From the NCBI RefSeq assembly GCF_009727055.1, contig NC_052357.1, forward strand, positions 4,763,564 through 4,827,563: DNA of 64,000 nucleotides, read 5' to 3'. Position 1 is the first letter of the stretch. Each line of letters opens with the position of its first letter. A model generated the notes under the pieces. It was not told where the DNA came from and searched no databases. It saw only the letters and a program-made list of their open reading frames with translations. The position numbers and the translations under genes were made by a program. This DNA comes from Benincasa hispida. Its lineage: Eukaryota; Streptophyta; Magnoliopsida; Cucurbitales; Cucurbitaceae. This document shows, one piece after another, positions 1 to 11,164 of the stretch.

Positions 1-303
1 TTGGTAAACCGGGTCTTCGAGAACTTGGTCTGCCAAAATCGCCCATTCTTCAAACTCCCTTGCTCTTAGATTTTTGGAAACCCATTTCAGGTAGGTTGAA
101 GGTAGGGTTCCGAGCATTTTGCCCTTGTGCTTTCCAAACCCCATCACTCGGTCTCTGCCTGGAACCGTATTTTCGTTTTCTCCTTCTGCTTCACTCCTAA
201 TCTTGTTCCTAATCCCATCACTTCGCCTTCTCCACATACATACCGCCGCCAACGTCTTTCCCTGCAAACATAAACCCGTGGAACCAGCAAGAATGCAAAC
301 CAT
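1..303 (-). CDS. DUF3820-like small plant protein, N-terminal part (runs off the window)
   Basis: The minus strand is open from an ATG at 303-301 down to base 1, giving 101 residues with no stop. An in-frame TAG lies four codons upstream of this ATG, which supports the start. The first ~58 residues are Arg/Ser/Glu-rich and poorly conserved in look, possibly a targeting or linker region. From about residue 59 the protein reads FGKHKGKMLGTLPSTYLKWV and continues through KNLRAREFEEWA to a C-terminal LEDPVYQ at the edge. This matches my memory of a conserved plant family with a DUF3820 fold (FGK.KG...L...YL.W). Its function is unknown. The gene's 3' part lies outside the window, and an intron may follow. 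Nothing else nearby informs its role. The family assignment is by recall, not search. Confidence 0.72.
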   Translation of the reverse strand, partial: MVCILAGSTGLCLQGKTLAAVCMWRRRSDGIRNKIRSEAEGENENTVPGRDRVMGFGKHKGKMLGTLPSTYLKWVSKNLRAREFEEWAILADQVLEDPVYQ

Positions 304-669
304 GGCGACTCTCAACTATCAATCCACAAACCACACCCACACCCACCCAACCTAAATTATTAAGGCCATCTGATTTTTTATTTTTTGCTTTTGAAAATAA
401 AGTCTAATACTAACTCCATCCAGGTTTCTTTCTTTCTTCTCTACTCTTTTATCATACTTTGGAAACCGTGTCAAATTAATTTTTAAAATTAGAAAAAATA
501 GTTTTCAGAAATTTGATTTTATTTTTACAATTTAGTTAGTAATTCCATAAATTATATAAGAAATGAGAATGGGGAGGAATTGAGCTTAATTTTCAAAAGA
601 AAAAGAAAGTGAAATGGTTATTAAAATGGAGCCATTAAAGTATCCGATACTACTTTAAACTTTTATAAA
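304..669. other. Upstream region of the DUF3820-like gene
   Basis: This stretch is the presumed 5' UTR and promoter of the minus-strand gene at 1-303. It includes a CA-rich run near 335-350 (CACACCCACACCCACCC on the plus strand) and then AT-rich DNA up to the Mutator-like inverted repeat at 670. I see no other gene here. Confidence 0.5.
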
Positions 670-1689
670 GGAAATTTGTACGAATGACCCAAAAATTGGG
701 TCGAAAATGCCAAATGACCCATTTTCAAATGTCTTTCTACTGACGTCACATATGAGTGAAGTTACAGATTTGACCTTTCATTTTTCCTTTTCTTTTTCTT
801 CGGCACGATTACCTTTTCTTCTCAACTTCGACTCGATCTCTTTCTTCTTCTCCAACAAATTTTCACTCTTCCGCTCGCTCGACGGTCGAGCACAACCTCC
901 ATTTAATGGTTTGGACGACCTTTGTCCATTCATTCCTCAACGAGACCTGGTTGAAATCGACTACCTTCCTCTGATCTGGCCAAAATCGACGACCCTCCTT
1001 CCTTCCATATCCAGATCTGGCTAAAAATTGACACCTTGCTCCACTCCATTCCTCAATGAGAGTAAGACTGAGAGCGAGATCGAGAAAGGGGAAGAAGACG
1101 ACCTATTTTATTTTGGAGGGGGGGGGGGTGCTCTACGATGGATTTTCGGAATGAAGTTTTGTGAAAACCTTAGACGGAAGCTAGATCGTTTCCCATTTTC
1201 AAATTTACACAAAAAAAATAAAATTCAGAACCCTATTATGCATTCTAAAAAGAAAATTTACAGCATGCTTCATAAAACAATATAGATAATGAATTTTGGT
1301 TTGATTTACTAACCTCTTGAGGAACTAAATCTTCACAAAATATCCTCTGGATCAGTCACGAACCCTCATTGGAACACAAGCCAAAACATAACAGCAATAC
1401 TGACCCAAATTGGACACCAAGAGATAATCCTTCTGTATTCTTCTTAGGGTTGAGAATATGTAAGAGGGTGGACTTTGCTTCAATTTTGACAGAGGCTAGA
1501 AGATAAGAGGAAATTTTCTAGGAATTGTGCCTTAGGGAATTCATTGACGTTTTGTGAATTTTGTTTATAGGAGAAGACCAAAAAAGATTAACTTCCTCCA
1601 ACTCCCCTTTCACGATATATTGTTGAGAGAATTAAGGGCGGGGGAGTTACATAGCTCCCTTCTTCAAATGAATTAATATATTACATACG

Positions 1690-1691
<2 letters not shown>

Positions 1692-1742
<51 letters not shown>
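1692..1742. repeat. (TA)n microsatellite inside the left LTR of element A
   Basis: This is about 50 bases of almost pure alternating T and A, with a single phase break near 1722. The matching position of the right LTR (around 27100) lacks it, so it grew after the two LTRs separated. Confidence 0.9.
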
Positions 1743-2868
1743 GATAACCAACTTATCATATAGTATACATTGAACTATAACATAACTTATAGTTTTTATA
1801 TTGTATAAAATACAATATAACTTATATGAAAATTATATTAAATATATGAATCCAATTCATATAATTAATATTTGAACCATATTCAAATATTTATATCATC
1901 TCAAATTAAACTTTATATTATAATGTACCAAATACATTATATTAATTATTTCTCATATAATTAATCTAAATTAATTATATCATATATAATTAATTTGAAC
2001 AATTCAAATTAATCCAAAATTAATTCTCAATAATTCCAATTGAGCTATAGAGAGGACCTTATGAACTTGTAGATTGAAGCTCTAATGAACTTGGATAGTT
2101 AATTAAATTCCTTTAATTAAATTACTCAACTTCCATTAACTATTGATCACTTCACTAAAGACTGACATCTGCACTCTTCACACTACAAATGTATTTCTGT
2201 GTCCATTGGATATATTAGTAAAAAACGCGATGACCCTTCACAAATTGCTCATAAGTACAGCTGGGCCAAAATTATTGTTTTGCCCTTGTAGCTACATTTA
2301 ACTTCTTAAGTACCATTGATCCCTCTAATGAACAACAAGTCATAGTCCAACTATGACCAAACCCTTTCGGCTAAGAGAGAGTGTGACGTCACAATTGTTC
2401 AAGCCCCGGAGTTAGCCCTTAAGAGAGCAATTTATCTACTTACCCTGACATTAGGGAAGGAGTGAGTTTTGTCTTATCTAGTTATGCTCCCAGCTCCCCA
2501 CTCAGACGAATCCTCAAAATGGTAGGTATATGGAGTCGGTGAACTAGCTATTCTCACCCATGCAAATCAAAGAACCGCCTTCATAGGCAGAAGTTCACAA
2601 CTCACACAACATTCAGGTTATGTCACCTATGGTCATCATAGTGAAATGTAAGTCTATACTATTAATGGTGTTATATAATGAGATTATTCATTTTGTAGTT
2701 CGATCTTTTACAAACTCTTTTGTATAAAACACCTCCACTCACATGTCTCTACATGAATTATTAGAATCAGATCACTTGTAGAACTTTACAACAATTGTAA
2801 CATCTATAAAGCAGGTCATATTCGTAGTGTCACCAGGATAAGGTACCCAACGTTATCCATCTACTATA

Positions 2869-4930
2869 TGTAGGAAATCGAACACGAGGATTTCCATGAG
2901 CAGCGAAATAAATAATTCCAAATTACAATCATGTATGAACATTAACAAATTACAGTCGTTAACAGAGACAAATGGTTATGCATTCAATACAGAAATTATA
3001 GTATGAAAACTACAAATGAACAAGAAAAATGCTACGAACATTTGTATACTCGTCTCCACGCTCTTTGCTCACGAACGCTTGAACAAAACAACCTCGAACG
3101 GTCGAACAACACGACCGCTCCACAGCACGAACACCGCGCACTCGAACTCAACGATCGCCTCGGTCACGAATACCCCAGCAACACAAATGGCCTCCACAGA
3201 ACCTCGACGATGTCGAGTTGAGTATGACACCACCAAGAAGGATACCTTGGTATTCTTGGTGTGAGAATCCAGAGGGTGGGCTCTGTGTGGACTTGGTTTG
3301 AGGCAGAAGAAGAAGGAAACAACAATTATGTACACGATTAGGCAAGTGGGAGCTGGTTGAAACCTATCGTATAGGTCGATGCCCAATCGTTTAGCAAAAG
3401 CTAAGCAATCGTCTAACAAAAGCTAAGCGATCGTTTAGCTCATCACTTAGTACCATGTCTGTCGCTTACAAACACTACATGATCGAATTTACTTGATAAC
3501 TTTCTTGAGATGTTTTTCTGAGAGAGAAAATCTCCAAAACAATTTTGACAAAAACTACTAAAATTAGGAAAACAATTTTCCTTTTATCTCACGGTTACCA
3601 TGAACCACCAATAACCTCCCATTCAATTGGTTATTGGAGAAAAAGATTTAATTATCCAATAATTAATATTATTATAGATATAAATGATAACCAACTTATC
3701 ATACTATATTTATAACCTATAGTTTTAATATTTCATCTCATGAAACATATAAACCATAGTTCTTTTTCTATTCCATGGTACTTAATGTAAATCCCATTTA
3801 CATTACTTCTCCACTAGATGTATCTCATACATCATACCAATCATATCACATATAATCAAAATATCTCTTGTCAATTGGAACATTTCAAATCAACACCAAG
3901 AACTGATCCTCAACTGAATCCATTGAGCTACCAAAGGGACCTTATGAACCTGTAGCTCGAAGCTCCAACAGTACATGAATAACTGACTAAACTCTTTAGT
4001 CACAGGATCCACCATCCGTTAACTGTCAAACACTCCACTAAAGACGGACGACTGGACTCTTCTTACCACAAATATATTATGTGTCCATCTTAACCCGACA
4101 ACCCTTCATAGATTACTCGTAAATACAGCTCAGCTAATACCCGTTATGCTCCTGTAGTTACACCTAACTCCTTAAGTATCACTGATCCCTCTAATGAACA
4201 TAAGTCATAGTCCTACAATGATTGAGTTCTCTCTCCCAAAGAGAAGCTGTGACCACTATGTTCAAGCCCTGGAATCAGCCCTTAAGGGAGCAATCTCTCC
4301 ATTGATCCCTACTTTGGGAAAGGAGTGAATTCCATCTTGTGGATTGAGTTCCCAACTCCCAAATCAGACAAGTCCCTAGAAAGGTAGGCATGTTGAGTTG
4401 GCAATCTGGCCACTCTCACCCATACTAATCAAAGAACTGCCCTCAAAAGCAAGATTTCCCAAAACACTCAAGATTGAGGTCATGTCACCTATGGTCGTTT
4501 AGGTGAGATGTAAGTCTCTAGTATCAACAGTGTTATATACAGAGTCTAGTCATCTCGTGGTCCAGGTCTTATACAAACTCTTTCTATAGGACACCCCCGC
4601 TCGTATGTCTCCCTGTGAATGGTTAGGTTCTACCATCTGTAGTAGTTTACAAACTTGCAAACCTCTACAAAGTGGGTTGTATCCGTAGTGTCACCAGGAT
4701 CAGGTATCCCACCTTAATCCTTATACTACAGACTTATTTAGGTTATCACATAAGTCATGATCCACTTGTATATCACATATACATATTTAAGTTCACATAA
4801 GATAACAAGGGGCTTTGTTTATTCGATATGAGTAAATGCTATAATTAAATAACAATTATTTTTTTCATCAAACAATGTGTATCTTTACAAACGACGAGAC
4901 TTCAGGAGAACTAGGACACCAATTCCAACA
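2869..4930 (-). mobile_element. Solo LTR B (copia-type), inserted in the left LTR of element A
   Basis: This 2,062-bp block begins TGTAGGAAATCG and ends CCAATTCCAACA on the plus strand, so on the minus strand it runs TGTTGGAATTGG...CTACA, a canonical TG...CA LTR. It is flanked by CTATA (2864-2868) and CTACA (4931-4935), a 5-bp target duplication with one mismatch. It has no internal coding sequence. Its body aligns loosely with the LTRs of A, C and D (for example the segment with ACCTTATGAACCTGTAG and the later TCACCAGGATCAGGT), so it comes from a related copia family. The Arg/Ala-rich open frames near 3000-3400 are not genes. Confidence 0.85.
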
Positions 4931-5150
4931 CTACAGATCATTCAGGTTATCACTTAAATACAGTCTACTTGTATATCTCTACATACATGTTTAAGCTACA
5001 GAAGATAACCTTGAATGTTTTTTTATTGGTTTTGTGGGTTAATGCTACTAAATGTCAAATAAAATACCTCATATTTTATTAAATAAATATATTTATACAA
5101 TACAATTATGAACTACAAGACCCACGAGATTTAGGACATTAACCCCAACA

Positions 5151-5165
5151 ATCTCCCATTCATCC
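5151..5165 (-). other. Polypurine tract of element A
   Basis: On the minus strand the sequence GGATGAATGGGAGAT abuts the start of the 3' LTR (TGTTGGGG) at 5150. This is the expected position and composition for the plus-strand priming site of a copia element, and it confirms the minus orientation of A. Confidence 0.75.
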
Positions 5166-5269
5166 CAAAGCTAGTAGGGTGTACATCATAAAAGTCATAC
5201 TAATACAAAAGTACACGAAACAAGAAATTAGGGCATAATACGTGCTCAGTACAAAATCTTCCACTTGCC

Positions 5270-6621
5270 TTAGACTAGATGTGGCATATCCCGTAGACCT
5301 ATACTCTGTAGGTGACCCTCAAATACCTTAGTCGTGAGGGCCTTCATAAATGAATCAGCAACGTTGTGTGCCGAAGCTATCTGCGTGACGATCACATCCC
5401 CTCGATGCACAATCTCTAAAATGAGATTATATTTTCCGCTCTATGTGCTTCTCGCGTTTATGACTTCTAAACTATTGGGAATTAGCCACAATACCATTAT
5501 TATCACAATAAAGGGTGATGGGCTTTGACATGTTTGGAACCACTTCCAGACCAGTCATGAATTTCCTAAGCCACACAACTTCCTTGGTAGCTTCACAAGT
5601 TGCTACATACTAAGCCTCCATAGTGGAGTTAGCAATGCACCCTTGCTTGGTGCTCGTCCAAACTACAACCCCTCCGTTAAGAGTGAACACTGATCCTGAA
5701 GTGGAATTCCAAGTCTTTATCAGTCTGAAAATTAGAGTTTATTTATCTTGTAAAGATCAAATCCTTAGAACCATACACGCGCATGTAGTGTCTCTTTTTC
5801 AAAGATACTCGAGGATGTTCTTAAGGGTGGTCCAGTTATCAAATCCTGGATTAGACTGATATCTACTGACCATCCACACTGCATAGCAGATGCCTGGTCT
5901 AGTACATAACATCGCATACATCAGCCTACCAACAACCGATACATAAGGGATCCGTCTTATTTCCTTAACCTCTTGAGGTGTCTTAGGTCACTGATTCTAA
6001 GATAAAATAACTTCATGCCTTAAATGGAGCAAACCTCTATTGGAATTCTACATCGAAAACTTGACAAACATCTTGTTAATGTATGATGCTTGAGACATGG
6101 TCAGCGTCTTGTTCTTTCGATCCCTAAAGATTTATGCCCAAAATAAATTGCGCCTCTCCCAAATATTTCATTTGGAATTCGATCGCTAGTCAATTTTTAA
6201 TTTCAGTCAGTAGACCTACATCATTCTCAATGAGTAGGATATCATCCACAAACAACACAAGAAAAGCTATTGAACTGTTGATGATTCTCCTGTAAATACA
6301 AGGCTCATCAATATTCTCATCAATGCCACAAAATTTGATCGCAGTATCTAATCTTATATTCCAAGATTGAGAAGTTTGTTTCAATTCATAAATGGACCGA
6401 TTAAGCCTACAAACCTTTTGCTATTGACATTGGGTTATGAATCCCTCAAGATGTTCCATATACGCGGTATCCTCAAGATTGCCATTCAGAAAAGCAGTAT
6501 TGACATCCATTTTTCAAATGTCATAGTCATAATACGAGGCAACAGACAGGAGTATCCGGATAGACTTTAACATGTCAATAGGTGAGAAAGTCTCCTCATA
6601 GTCGACTCCCTCAACTTGGGT
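5270..6621 (-). pseudogene. Element A: C-terminal RT and RNase H relic
   Basis: Minus-strand reading gives degraded copia pol. An RT fragment at 6190-6384 includes the catalytic box as FVDDILLI instead of the usual YVDD, and near 5350-5420 an RNase H C-terminal stretch reads EIVHRGDVIVTQI. Stops and frameshifts separate the fragments. It continues, after solo LTR E, with the RT N-terminal part at 8324-8912. It closely parallels the plus-strand pol of element C, so A and C are related. It is not functional. Confidence 0.8.
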
Positions 6622-6626
6622 ATAAC

Positions 6627-8318
6627 TGATGCGTTGTGAATGTGACGAAATAATGGTGTATATTGTGATGGTGCATTGTACATGCAAGTTTTCCTAGAAA
6701 AATCCAAGTATAAATCCTACTAGGTTGCCTGGTAAGCCCAGGGTCGAACGCAGGGACTATGGAAACAATATGTAACGGTGAATTCTGATTCCTTTGTGGT
6801 AACAATCAAAATAATAAGTTGGTTGGTATGTTTGTTTAAAATATAAATCCTATGCGGCAGAATTGAGAAAATAGTTAATAACATCGAAAGTTACAACGAG
6901 TATGCGGGGAACGAGTTGAAAAGGGATTTAGCTAACATTTCCTAAGATTGCGTTCACGTTATGTGATCATGTTACACACATACAACAACAGGTCATCTCT
7001 CAATGCAAATGCTATAGCTCCTAATTTTAGGACGCATGCGATGTATACGATGATGTCTATAAGACTTATGTCTAAGCCTCTATTCTTGTCTATGCGATGA
7101 TGAATGACACACACATACACAAGGCGACCGCATACTATTATATCCTATTTCTAGGGTGCATGCGATGCATGTTAACAAACAGAACTTATCTCTAAATTTC
7201 TATCTCTTGCATATGCGGTTCTAATCTGACTGTCTCAAGCCTAGATTCTAACCTAGCTCTCTCAAGTCTAGGTTCTTTATTTAGACTACTCTCTCAAGTA
7301 TCTCTAAAGGGTGATGGACGCATACATAAGACAAGATGATTGCATAAAATGAAGATCTTAGGTCATGCTAGCTAAGTGCTTCTCAACCCATTCGGAAGTT
7401 TAGTTACTCATGCGTAATGTAAAGAGAGTGAACAGATGTAGAGATGCAAATTCCATTTTATAAATGAAATCAGAATACAGAATGACAATGGAAAGTAGGG
7501 ATAGTGAGCCTGGTAGCAATGTCTTGCTTCCCAAGGCTTTTACATTGTGTTTTTCTCTACTCTGCCCAAAAGAATGTTCTTACTTTCGCAAGAGTCGGCC
7601 CTCTCTCCGTTCTCAATGCTTCCCGACACTCTCTCGAGCTAACCAGGAAAGATCTTTTGGCGTATTCTCTCTTCACTCGCCTCCGCCTTCGAAGTATAAA
7701 AATTACAGACTACGGCTATCAGTTATCTATTATCTCTATGTATATGGCAAAAAAGAACTCCAAAATTCTGAACTGCTAAACCCTTCAACGAAGGTGGCCT
7801 CCGGTATTTATAGAGCTTTAGGGTGAAAAGATTTCCTCTCAAATGATTGCATTGATGAGATGTCATTAAATCTTTGTCTGATGCACCAATTAATTGTCAC
7901 CGAAAAGTTGAGTGTACTTGCTACAGTGTGTCATTAACGACTTGTCAACTAAATTTGGATTCGACCGTTATCAACTTTCTGTCCCATCGTGATTTATTAA
8001 GTTTTCACCTTGATGCGTCGTCTCTATGCGACCACCTTCTTGAGCAGATCTTCGCGAACGCATACGATTGCATGGCTTTACAGTCGCAATCTTCTAATGC
8101 GTTTGGATGCTGAATTCCTTGGATCGCAATTCTGCCTTGCGCCAACACATTTTCCTGCACAAAATACGTAAATTAGCGGCTTTGATGTGATGGGCGCATG
8201 CGATCGCAATGTTCTCAACTTAATGCTTTTGGACACGATTTTACATATTTTTACCGTCACAATCCTACATTGTTTTATATCTTTGCGTTGTGATATCATG
8301 CATTTCTGCCCATTATCA
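6627..8318 (-). mobile_element. Solo LTR E, inserted in the RT region of element A
   Basis: A 1,692-bp block runs from TGATGCGTTGTG to GCCCATTATCA and is flanked on both sides by a perfect 5-bp duplication ATAAC (6622-6626 and 8319-8323). The copia reading frame resumes exactly across it (GYTQ codons). The minus strand carries a TATA-like CTATAAATA (complement at 7804-7812), so the LTR is oriented minus, running TGATAATGGGCAG to AACGCATCA. It is rich in ACGCAT/GCATGCG motifs and is unrelated to the TGTTGG LTRs around it. No protein-coding region was recognised; the open frames inside (for example 7464-7826 and 8187-8365) show no family signature. Confidence 0.87.
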
Positions 8319-8323
8319 ATAAC

Positions 8324-8912
8324 CCTTTTCCACAAGTCCATCCTTGAAAGTTTACACCTTCCCATCAGTACCTCGTTTTCTCTTGTACATCAATTTGCAA
8401 CCTATAGGTTTGACCCCATCAAGTTGATCTACAAGATCACAAATAGAATTGAAGTACATAGACTCCATCTCAAGATCCATAGCTTTGATCCACTCATCTT
8501 TGTCAACATCCTCCATTGCCTTCGTGTAAGACAACGTATCCTCAACGTCACTATCAGCTACGATAGCTAGGGTTTTTATTAAACCCATATAACGAATAGG
8601 CTGGTTCACAACTCTCTCACTACATTGAGGCTCTCTCAACGTTTGAGATGGATGTGGCCTACTAGATAAACCAACTTCAACAACTCTTGTTGAAGGTTCA
8701 GAAGTTTCACTGGAAAGTTCATTTAACACTATCTTATTGCGAGATTTTTGCTTCCTTATGTGGCCCTTTTCTAAAAAAGTAGTGTTTTTCGATACAAACA
8801 CTTTATCATCTTTAAGATCATAAAAGTAACCACCTCTCGTTCCTTTAGGGTAACCTAAAAATAGGCATAATTTTAAACGAGGTTCCAAATTCTTAGGATT
8901 TGCCTCAAGCAC
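8324..8912 (-). pseudogene. Element A: integrase C-terminus to RT N-terminus relic
   Basis: A 186-residue minus-strand frame (8912 down to 8352) has copia features in order: LCLFLGYPKGTRGGYFYD and VFVSKNTTFLE (integrase C-terminal region), then SERVVNQPIRYMGL (linker), then DEWIKAMDLEMESMY and a YKRKRGTDGKV-type motif that opens the RT. The frame breaks just before solo LTR E. The same blocks occur in element C at 16815-17400. Confidence 0.8.
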
Positions 8913-8917
8913 ATGTG

Positions 8918-10860
8918 CTAGGCAACCCTAACTCTGAAATGGCGTAAACTACCTTTACGACCATTCCATAACTCCAAAGGTGTTCCAGTAATACTTTTGG
9001 ATGGATCGCGGTTTAAAATGTAAGTTGTAGTTTGCACTGCATATCCCCAAAACGAGTAAGGTAAGAAAGCATAACTCATCATACACCAAACCATGTCCAA
9101 CATGGTTCAATTTCTCATTTTTGATACACTATTTTGCTAAATTGTACCATGTGCTGAGAGTTGGGATATAATTCCATATTATGTCAAATAGTCTTAGAAT
9201 TTTAGATCCATATACTCTCTACCTCAATTAGGTCAAAATGTTTTTCATTGTTTTATTTAATTAATTTTCAACTTCAACCTTGTACTCTTTAAAATTTTCA
9301 AGGGCTTCAAACTTATGTTGCATTAAATAAACATACCTATATCTGGAATAATCATCAGTAAAAGTGATGAAATATTCAAACTCTCCTCTTGCCTTAACAT
9401 TCATCGGATCACAGAGGTCTAAATGTACAAGCTTTAAAGGTTCTTTGGCTCTGTGACCTTTTTCCAGTAAAAGATATTTTAGTCATTTTGCCTTCAAGGC
9501 ATGACTCATATACAGGTAAAGAATTTTCTTCTAACTCGCTTAGAAGTCCATTATTAATTAGTCTTTCAATCCTATTGAGATTTATGTGTCTTAGTCTTAG
9601 GTGTCAAAGAAGGGCATTTTCTTTAGGAGACATTTTCTGTCTCTTATTATGAGTTATCGCAGTTTTAAACAGTTCAGTATTTAGGAGAGCCTTAGTTGCT
9701 AACGGTTTCAGCACATATAGATTATCCTTCAGCTTAGCAGAACAGAGTTATATACCATTCTTCTAAAAGACGCTTTATTCAAAGAAAAATGTACAGAGTA
9801 GAGTTGTTCAATTAAACACTTTACAGAAATTAAATTCTTTTTCAAGTTAGGAACTACATATACATTTTCCAACAAAATATTATTTTTTATAAAGTAAGTC
9901 AAAGTCCTCACACTGCCTTCGCAAAGACAATGTGCCCAATTCCTACATGCATCATCATCTCACCAGGTGCTAGCTACCACCAGGAATCAATTCCTTAAAA
10001 TGAAGAACAAACATGGTTAGTGGCGCCTGAATCCATTATTCAGGCCAAATCATCATTCTTCACTAAACAAGTCTTCAATATAAGTAAATCGCACCTTGCT
10101 TGGTCTTTTTTTTTTTTTTTTGTCAAGTATTTGGGACAATTCCTTCTCCAATGTCTCTCATGGTTGCAATGGAAACATATTCCTTTTGCAGTCTTGACCT
10201 TCTTGCCCTTTTGGGCAGCAGCTGGTGGGTTAGCCTTCCCATTTCTACCTTTATTCTTCTTCCACATTTTGATATCGGAAGAGGAAGGCAGACTTAGTTC
10301 CAGAGGACAAACCTCTGTAGAACTTTCTGGAGGACGAGACAACATTTACTTCACCCTATTGTTCCTTGAATTTCATCAAGGATTGGAAAGTCTTTAGCTC
10401 GTTGAACAAGGTGGTCAGGTTGTAGTCAATCGTATTTATAACAACATTGCTACGGAACTGTAAGAAACTTTCAGGTAAAGTTTCTAGGATGAAGCTAACC
10501 TGATTGGCCTCACCAATGACAGACTTGTCATCTCAACCACATTAAAGTAGACCATCATGCTTAGAACATGTTGTCAAACAAAGGTCTCTTCTTGCATATG
10601 GACATTGAAGATGAATTTAAAAGCGTCATACCTGAGCTGAGCGAACGGTTGTCTGAGCATTCCCCGCAGGGACTCCATGATCTCATGGGCAGCAAGCATG
10701 GGCTCGTGATTTTTGGCTAAGATTTCAGAAAAATCTTGCCAAGACATACGCTCGAGCCTTTTCATTTGCTCACACCTAGTGCTTGTATGCCTCCTGAACA
10801 TTTGAAATGGAAATTTGAGCTAGTAATGGAGCATATTCATCCACCAAGACAAATCATAAG
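8918..10860 (-). pseudogene. Element A: gag, protease and integrase relic
   Basis: Fragments on the minus strand are, from high to low coordinates: gag at 10574-10801 (MESLRGMLRQPFAQLRYDAF); a CCHC zinc knuckle near 10150-10210 (CFHCNHERHWRRNCPKY, CX2CX4HX4C intact); a protease-to-pre-integrase piece at 9729-9911 (VYVVPNLKKNLISV); and integrase at 8918-9103 (MLDMVWCMMSYAFLPYSFWGYA). Frames shift between pieces. It is a decayed polyprotein, not a gene of the host. Confidence 0.8.
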
Positions 10861-11164
10861 TCATCGGTGATCAAAGTTGTATTGATTGTGTTTTTTCATG
10901 TGATGTAATTATCGCCAGTTAATTTGTTGGTGGTGAGCATATTTAGAGTCTCAGAAATCATATTGATGAAATTGCTAAAACATATAGTTTATTTATATTA
11001 ATAATCTATGAATTACCCATTGAAAAACCAATTAAAGTTAGCAAAATAATTTAATGCACTCTATATGACATCTATTTTGAAATGATGTTTCAAAGGCAGG
11101 GTAAAAGCTACCGTAGGGTGATCAGGTACTTCTTCGCTAAAATGAGACCATCTCAACCAATATA

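Larger units (their letters stand above)
1152..5150 (-). repeat. Left (3') LTR of copia element A, split by solo LTR B
   Basis: Two blocks, 1152-2868 and about 4931-5150, align in order with the right LTR of element A (26580-28739). Shared landmarks include GTGAAAACCTTA near the left edge, the Leu/Asn-poor AT-rich middle, GGATAAGGTACCCAAC, and the terminal ACGAGATTTAGGA...CCCAACA. Read on the minus strand it starts TGTTGGGGTTAATGTCC and ends in CA at 1152. The interruption is solo LTR B. A (TA)n tract at 1692-1742 has expanded here relative to the right LTR. Confidence 0.82.

Noticed and set aside
119..355. Plus-strand open frame of 78 codons at the left edge
   Set aside because: It is the antisense shadow of the conserved minus-strand DUF3820-like coding sequence at 1-303 and is low in complexity.
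707..1285. Two consecutive plus-strand open frames
   Set aside because: They lie across the MULE left arm and the start of the element A LTR, and show no domain or codon structure.
3003..3419. Open frames on both strands around 3000-3400
   Set aside because: They fall inside solo LTR B; LTRs of this lineage carry no protein-coding region.
7464..8570. Several open frames that look gene-like in length
   Set aside because: Those up to 8318 are inside solo LTR E, and 8187-8570 overlaps the reverse strand of element A's pol.
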